A stretch of DNA of 64,000 nucleotides from Acanthopleura granulata (taxonomy: Eukaryota > Mollusca > Polyplacophora > Chitonida > Chitonidae). This document shows, piece after piece, positions 57,506 to 64,000 of this stretch. The notes beneath the pieces are model-generated. The model had not been told where the DNA came from. It saw nothing but the letters and a program-made list of their open reading frames with translations, and ran no database searches. The stretch spans positions 14,326,370 through 14,390,369 of the forward strand of contig JABBOT010000009.1 in the NCBI GenBank assembly GCA_016165875.1. The letters run 5' to 3'. The translations under genes were made by a program, and so were the position numbers. Positions within the stretch are counted from its first letter, which is position 1. The number at the start of each line of letters is the position of its first letter.

Positions 57506-59164
57506 TCAACGTTTTCAAGGCGTTTGCAAAATTGTAAAATTCTTCACATCAGCTGTGTTCCTTGCTTCTTTTTTTTCTTTTTTTTGGCGGGGGGGGGGTA
57601 TTATTGTTTCGGAAGAGGGGCATTTGTTTCCTACCGCAAAAATTATACAGGAACTTCCAAGGTTCCGAAGTTTGTGCGATAATCATTTATCAATAATCAC
57701 TAATTTTTTATCCCTTAAGTTTGTAAGCATTGAACTGTAAAGGTTATTCCCACATTCTAATTACGCCCTATTTTCCTTTCTCTGGTTGTATACTAGCAAC
57801 AGTCCTATTATGTCTGTTAAGAAGAAAACATCCCATTCTGCTCTTCGTTCACAGTGAAGACTTGTAGAATTCTATACATGGGACAAGTGCCTTGCAAGAA
57901 GAGGTATTATTTCTTCAAGGAGGAAACTGAGAGCTGCTGTGTGGGATGGAAAGGCACGCCATGTCCAGAGCGGGAACGTCTAGAGACCTTCACAAGTGAT
58001 GCCTGGAAATTTGAGTCCGCTTTGCACATTTGGGGACTTCAGGTTTGGCGAATTTTTAACGTGTACAATGGTGGTGTATATATTAGCGGGATGAGTGTCA
58101 ACTCTCAGGTTTCCAAGGCGATGTTACAGGAACAATTCGATAACCTCTCTCTGGATCGACAAACCCGAACCGTTTATAATCTCAATATTAATTAATTAAT
58201 TTGTTTTGCAAATGTTACAAATGCTGGCTGAATTCTCGGAGATCGGTGGAGCGCTGACGTCCGCTTTGATGCAGCCGTTTAGACCATACCATCACGTCGG
58301 TCCTCTTGGGGCATACGTCTTGTTTCACGAGATCGTCTTTCTTTTCAATCTTCTTCTTTCAAACTCCTGTAGTCAATCCGCAAACACAAGAAGCAGTTCT
58401 TCAGTTGTTTCTGGAACTTCATGGATATGGCTACTGTTCTCACATGTTACGTCAGCATCGCCATGTACGTAGGCAGGCTGCTTATGATAGAGGCAGCCGT
58501 GGAGAAATTCAACGAAGACTCGGAGAAGTTCGTTAACTTTCAACATATAACGTTTTGGGACGAGTTACTAGTATGCATCGTAAGTCTCATCTGCTTCTTC
58601 TGCACTGTTCGGATGATCAAGATTCTAGGCTATAACCAACGTATCAGCAGCATCACTTCTGTCATAAAACGAGCTTCAACTGACCTGATGTCCTTTTCTG
58701 TCTTGTTCGGGATGGTTTTTCTCGGCTTTACCATGTTGGGCTATTTGCTGTTCGGTCGATCACTTACAGCATATAGTAGTGGCAACATTTATAACAAGCA
58801 TGATCGACAAGACCCCGTTCAACCAGATGGGGCGTAGGGAACCTGTCTTAGCGCAGGTTTACTTTGCCTTCTTCGTGTTTTATATGGTCTTTATCCTCCT
58901 CACAATGTTTCTGTCTATCCTCAACGAGAGCATCACAGCAATCCTTCTGCCCTGTGGCATGTACATTACTGCAACACCTATTAGTATCCACCGCTTTAGA
59001 CGATCCCAGATTCTGCCGTGAAGTACCAAAAATTTACTGGTAACTATCTAACCTTAGTCACATAACTTCTGGAGGTAAGTATAACACATAGTAAGATATC
59101 GATCACAATAAAAACTAACATTTCAAACTTAACATCATCTCATATTTTTGAGAGATCCAAGAGT

Positions 59165-59525
59165 GAGCGAGTGAGTGAGTACTTGGGGTTTAACGTCGTA
59201 CTTAACAATGTTTCAGTCATATGACGACGAGGAGTCCTTCTGGTGTGTGCATATGATATGTCGTCTTGTGGCAAGGCCGCCAAAGTGCTGCCGCCATTGG
59301 AACATCATTCCGAAGACGCCAGACATGACACCTCACCCAGTCACATTGTACTGACACCGGGCCGAGCAGTCCTGTTTCCTTGCTCTAACCTCTCAATGAT
59401 GAACGCCAAACGAGGCCTCAACAAGTAGCATTTTTAAAGTCTTTGGTATGACCCGACAAAGACTTGAATCTGGATCTCCCGACCAAGAGGCGGACGCTGT
59501 AACTAATAGACCACCGAGGCGGTCC
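59165..59525 (-). mobile_element. tRNA-derived SINE, family 2, full length
   Basis: Antisense: tail GGGTTTAACGTCGTACTTAA and TTTCAGTCATATGACGACGA, body AAAGTGCTGCCGCCATTGG, and head complement GACTTGAATCTGGATCTCCC to GACCACCGAGGCGGTC. It directly follows the truncated end of the polycystin pseudogene. Confidence 0.88.
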
Positions 59526-59529
59526 GAGA

Positions 59530-60040
59530 GATGAAAGAATATATTGTACACAATAATGCTGTGTGTTTAAACACAAGAATTATTCGCACTCCCCTTTCAA
59601 AGGTATTCTGTTCAATGAACACGTGAAATACTCTTAGGCACGGCATTAAATCCCAATCTATAACAGGTACTCTTGAGTATAACGGATTAATTTCTAAGGT
59701 GTTAAAGTAAACCGCTATTTATTTCATTTTCTTTTTGTTTTACGCCATATGCTCCTCCCCGATGGAGGTCATTTTTATCGGCTGGAAAAATCATAGTGCA
59801 GTAACCACCGACTTTCGGCACGGTACTGACGAACGTTTTTATGTGTGACAATCAAGCATGGTCGACAGCTTACTGTCAACTCCCCCCTCCCCCGCCCTCT
59901 CATAAACGTTGAGGTCGATCGAACGGCGTAAACCACTACCACGTTCATATGTGTTTACATGTATTTCAACCACCTTCATTCAGACTGTCTTTGCATGTTT
60001 ACTTATTAATAGGGAAACCCTGAGACAGCCTCGTTTTCAT
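59530..60040. other. Interval without recognised genes
   Basis: Short C-rich run near 59881-59898; no exon or complete element seen. The C-terminal tail exons of the polycystin gene would be expected about here and were not found. Confidence 0.4.
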
Positions 60041-60069
60041 CTCTAACTGACAAGGACGACCACCCTGTC

Positions 60070-60330
60070 CTTAGTCACCAGGTTTATTGGACAGACAGAA
60101 TTGGATCCATCTTCTGGGCACTCAGCATGTCGCCGGGAACTATGCGGCTGTTGTCACGGAGAACTATCCTCAGCACCAGTCACCAGCTTTATTAGAGGCA
60201 CATAAATGGAGATCTTCACCGCCGAGCCAAGAACATGTCACGGAAAACTCTGACGCTGTTGTCATGGAGAACTATTCTCATCGAGAACTATCCTCACGAA
60301 GAACTATCCATAGTCATCAGGTTTATTAGA
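60070..60330. repeat. Degenerate duplication
   Basis: GTCACCAGGTTTATTGGAC-like and GGAGAACTATCCTCA-like segments recur two to three times in the same order across about 260 bases. The 80-codon plus-strand frame here follows the repeat and I do not treat it as a gene. Confidence 0.5.
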
Positions 60331-60339
60331 GGTTTCTGA

Positions 60340-62210
60340 ATTTTTTAAAAATGTCCTTATATAACTAGACAAAAATTAAAATATTTTAAATATAGGAGAC
60401 AAAAGCAAAATTAGAATTGTTATCCGCGTCGCCGGGGTCCATGTTATTACATTTTTTACCATTTCTGATAGGCAAATGTTGACGTCGTGATAATAAAGAG
60501 GAAAGAACAAAGTAATAAAAGTGAAAGGACAGAAGGAATACATTGCTGGAATGTTTATTTCCGCTCCCGTGGTAAACTGCAGTGAATGATTGCCGTCTTA
60601 CCTAAAACCTACCTGTAAAATATAGAAGGGAATTTTAACCAGCTCTGAAAGGTTTTGTCGTCATAACGTAATAAACACACATCATAACAAAACATTGCTT
60701 GCAAATTCTTGTCCAAATGTCAAGAAGATCTAGAGAATGTTTTCCTTTGATCAATTTAGACTGTTTTTGTAATAGTAGGCCGACATATGTAGTAACAATA
60801 AGATTTCAGCTCCATAGATTAAGCTATTTTTGACCAGAAGACTTGCATTGGGGTTTTATTAAATTCAAATTGGTCGCTAAAAATTTTTCTTCATATTGCA
60901 GTATCCCGACTGTCATGTTTGGTGTCGTTATTTTTGGCACCTTTTGAGATACTGGAGCTCAAAGTAAGCAAACAATATAATCCGAACGACTTCAACAGGT
61001 GTCCTGCCAAGATGGCGGGAATCTTAAACTCAGTTTACCAGCGAGGCAAAAGGTTTACCTGTGCTCATTATTGAGTGAAGAGAGGGTGGGAGTGTATTAC
61101 CTCCTTCATTAGTGATTCTTTGTATGCAGTAACACTATATCAAATTTCAACCCGATCGGTTCAGCGGTTTTTGACTAGAGGGTTTGCATCGGCCTTTCAT
61201 AAAATTGAAAATGACCGCATAACCACGTGACTAGTCAAAAATCCCGCAGAGCCTATCCAAGGTTTTTATCCATTGAAGTATGTTGACTGTCAAGAATAGT
61301 TTCTTCATTTGTGGCAGTTTTGAGACTCAGTGTATACATAGATTTCCAATAGTGGTGCGAACAATTGTAATAGGTGTCTCCCCGGGACGGTGTGGATCCC
61401 TAATTCAGATTAAGGCATACAGGACTCTATCTGTAAATTTTATCTGTGAAAATAAATGACAAAGAGAAAAGGTTTCATGTTAAACTTAGAATTATTTTAG
61501 TTTAGCTTACTTCAAATTTTGCAATATTTATAAAACACGGGTGAAATTTCGAAATATATTGTCTGAGTTCATACCGTGTCACCAGGTAATGGTAAGTATG
61601 ATGTGTAATGGTATCTGATGTCAAGTTCCGTGAAAAACAATCATTGCAAAACTGCAGCTCCCTCAAAAGGGTGATTAGAGCATTATTTTTAATGAATTTG
61701 CAAACTTGAATAGAAGTACAGATATATGATATTTTTTCATTCGGTTGCATGAGGTGATGCACGCTATTTCCTCTAAATTTTGAAGAAATAAATTACATAC
61801 AGTCTCTCTTCAGACTCTATACTGCGTCCTTGTAACGGAGCCCTGATGTATAATAATTACCAATGTTTTTTTCAACAATGCATCCATCTCTTTTTCTGGT
61901 GGCCCGCTCTTTGGTGATCATGGCTACATTATGTCATAATAAATATACGATTTTCAAATGACATTTTTCACAGCTTTTGAGAAAAATATCGTGGGATAAG
62001 CAATAACCAAAGATAACTATTTATTGGTAAAGGAAGCCGAAATTCTGAGCACGAAGATCTCTTGATTGACTTCGTTATTGCTGACAGCTGATGAACAACG
62101 ATCATGTAAGACTGATTCGTCCGAAAACTGCGTTAATTCATCGATTGCTTGTCGCAAAGCATTGGTAATGAAAGAAAAGTTCCTGCCTTGCTGCTACGGT
62201 GTCATGGTCA
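60340..62210. other. Interval without recognised genes
   Basis: AT-rich. No splice-bounded coding segment, tRNA or complete mobile element was recognised on either strand. Confidence 0.45.
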
Positions 62211-62218
62211 TTGTTTTA

Positions 62219-62220
<2 letters not shown>

Positions 62221-62268
<48 letters not shown>

Positions 62269-62285
62269 TGTGTTTGTGTGTGTGT
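62221..62285. repeat. GT microsatellite
   Basis: About 32 GT dinucleotides with a few TTTG interruptions. Confidence 0.97.
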
Positions 62286-63179
62286 ATCCTGAACAAACGT
62301 TTCACGGTTACATTTACCGGTGGTTTTCTAAAACGTTGTTGTTGTTCTGTTAGTATATTACAATTTCTTATCTAACGATGATCAGATAATTGTATTTCTT
62401 GTCTGTTACTGATATGCGTGCTGTGATAATAGCTAATAAATTGATATCTTCTTGCTTTCCATCCTTGTTTTGTCGATAGATTTCATATCTATAACTTACC
62501 ACGTAAATGCACAAAATTCAAAGAAAATACAAAAAAATGACATAGAAATCTGTGTCTAGTAATCCTTAATCACTTTTACCGTTCATTCTTTTTATTTAAC
62601 TTTCTACTGTTTTAAATGAGATAATAAAATGTAACGCAACATTCTCTAACAGTTGCATACCATTTTGCAGACGTTACACAAATAATCCTTTTTGGGTACT
62701 GTTGATACAAAAAAGTATCTTTTTGTTCATTTATGCCACAATACTTTAATCTGCTACTCGTATACAATAATTGTGGGGAATGGGGAATCTTTCAGAATAA
62801 TTTCATTGTGTTTATTTGTGGCATGATTGGAAACGAAAGATTTTCTCTATGTATGTGTAGTAACGGAAAAGAGTTTATGAATATTCCATGAAAGGATTCG
62901 AATTGATTTTAGTAAAACTTTCGGTTTGTCTGGTGATGTCTGAATCCAATGGAACAGAAGTTTATTTAAAAAGAGGGGCAAACATATTTATTTATTTATT
63001 TGCTTACTTCTTTGGTGTAATATATCTGCCGTGGACAACAGCTGAAGATATTTCCATTTTCGAAGCCTTCATTTTCCTGGCGAGAGTAGGCCTTGGACGA
63101 GTGCTTAAAGGTGATTGGTTTCCACTCGCAAGGACACACTCGGTACGTGTTCAGTCCCCAAGTAAACTTGCCAAAGAGT

Positions 63180-63282
63180 GGTGGTTTACGCCGAGCCCTC
63201 CGGCTTTCTCTTCCCACAAAACTGACCTCCATTGAAAGAGTCTTTAGTACAGAGTTAAAACAACAATAAATAAATAAATCCA
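63180..63282 (+). mobile_element. SINE family 1 tail fragment, diverged
   Basis: GAGTCTTTAGTACAGAGTTAA followed by ACAACAATAAATAAATAAAT preserves the tail order with many changes. Confidence 0.5.
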
Positions 63283-63356
63283 ATCAAATACTCTGCCTGG
63301 CAATAATAGAAACCCGCCTTGAAAAAACTTCCTCTTCCACTTTTCCCTCCTTTAGA

Positions 63357-63867
63357 AACAATGAGTATTACTGTATTAGAATGAATCCTCATGCTGGTTT
63401 CCTCTCCTGCTGTACATGTACGTGGGAAGGTCCGAAAGCAACTTGCATGAGCAACGTGAGCTTCCTCCCACCATTATACTTGACGAGGCCGTATAAGTGA
63501 AATATTCCTGAGTACGACATAAATCATCAATCAAAATAACAACGAGTATTACTATAACAGTATGTGTGACCATATACATGTGTAGAGACAATGAAAATTA
63601 CTAAATCAGTATGTTGGGCCGTGTACCGATGTAAAGACAATGAGTATTATTATATCATTATATGGGACCGTGTACAGGTGTAGAGATAATGAGTATTAAT
63701 ATATCAGTATGTGTGACCGTGTACAGGTGTAGGGACAATGAGCATAACTATATTAGTATGTGTGACCGTGCACATGTGTAGGGATCACGAGTAATACTAT
63801 ATCAGCATGTGTGACCCTGTACAGGTATAGAGACAATGAATATTACTATATCAGCATATGTGGCCGT
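63357..63867. repeat. ~50-bp minisatellite array, right end, with a SINE insertion
   Basis: Same unit as 1-450 (ACAATGAGTATTACTATATC, AGCATGTGTGACCGTGTACA). One unit fragment stands at 63357-63380 and six to seven units at 63540-63867; a SINE occupies 63385-63537 between them. Confidence 0.88.
63385..63537 (+). mobile_element. tRNA-derived SINE, family 1, inside the minisatellite
   Basis: TCATGCTGGTTTCCTCTCC, ACGTGGGAAGGTCCGAAAGC, GTATAAGTGAAATATTCCTG and ATCATCAATCAAAATAAC. Head missing. Minisatellite sequence lies on both sides. Confidence 0.85.
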
Positions 63868-64000
63868 GTACCTTTTATATGCCATATACCAGCCTCCTAC
63901 ATATATAGGACTTCGTAAAGGGTTTACGGGCTGGTTTCGAGCGCCTGTGGTTGTAGCTGTAGGTTTATCTACCTTAATAGTATGATGGAAGTCTTGGAAG
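63868..64000. repeat. Right half of the foldback block seen at 2240-2465
   Basis: GCCATATACCAGCCTCCTAC, GGTTTACGGGCTGGTTTCGA and GTTGTAGCTGTAGGTTTATC match 2345-2455 closely. Here the block is joined directly to the minisatellite and its left arm is absent. It continues past the window. Confidence 0.85.

Larger units (their letters stand above)
48834..59021 (+). pseudogene. Polycystin-1-like gene, decayed (REJ-side, PLAT, channel)
   Basis: Intact relatives are large membrane receptor/channels with REJ/GPS ectodomain, PLAT and eleven membrane spans. Exons recognised: 48834-48936, 49557-49719, 50125-50230 (REJ-side helices), 50998-51058 (tentative), 51229-51433 (PLAT start, WGITPLINNDPRDRY, TGMRPGSGTKSGVGFVLSGE), 52832-53528 (WLAVDEDDGK, RLSCCLPLLF, FESLLM), 55028-55157, 56530-56765, 57244-57388 (WLNQTAFPALF), 57855-58950 (CCVGWKGTPC, FWNFMDMATVLTCYVSIAMY, FITSMIDKTPFNQM). 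Damage: in-frame stops at 48861 (TAA), 49601 (TGA), 52983, 53157 and 53514 (TAG); exon 52832-53528 ends AAG-ATAAAA instead of GT; stop and frameshift around 58193-58210; a shift near 58350-58380; another near 58775. The PLAT second half and everything upstream of 48834 were not found. Most remaining splice phases still fit, so loss is fairly recent. Confidence 0.9.

Noticed and set aside
62066..62353. 95-codon frame with a Cys-Val repeat
   Set aside because: The repeat is the GT microsatellite in translation.

Overview
This is a eukaryotic, intron-rich, AT-leaning nuclear window from an invertebrate. The abundant tRNA-derived SINEs (3' tails of AAATAAATA type, core reading CACGACCATCCGCAGG on one strand) and the gene content suggest a lophotrochozoan, most likely a mollusc; that assignment is inference. 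There is no bacterial-style coding, no rRNA and no CRISPR.

Layout. (1) 1-480 is a ~50-bp minisatellite; the same array reappears at 63357-63867, so the window begins and ends in one satellite family. (2) 2089-10771, plus strand: HUS1, the ring subunit of the 9-1-1 DNA-damage checkpoint clamp. Seven exons with matching phases are visible; the short C-terminal exon was not found. (3) 10.8-22 kb: a mostly non-genic interval with an unassigned 178-aa minus-strand ORF, a 54-aa minus-strand ORF, a TATA-led charged ORF broken by one stop, a ~60-bp tandem repeat and a hairpin. (4) 22218-38569, minus strand: a complete 14-exon cytochrome P450 of the CYP3 clan, 528 aa, with every splice phase and every P450 signature intact. 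(5) 38.6-48.8 kb: repeat-dense, no gene recognised. (6) 48834-59021, plus strand: a polycystin-1-like receptor/channel gene (REJ-side helices, PLAT, polycystin domain, channel), clearly decayed: five in-frame stops, a lost splice donor, frameshifts and missing exons. (7) 59-64 kb: repeats, then the second minisatellite.

HUS1 and the P450 are convergent (tail to tail); the P450 and the polycystin pseudogene are divergent. No functional link among the three is suggested by the sequence: HUS1 acts in nuclear DNA repair signalling, the P450 in ER-bound oxidation, and the polycystin would have been a membrane receptor/channel.

The most unusual items are an in-frame tandem duplication of a P450 exon end with its splice donor, the fossil polycystin gene, three families of inverted-repeat (MITE-like) elements including one nested inside a SINE, and the small ORF cluster at 13.8-17.0 kb.
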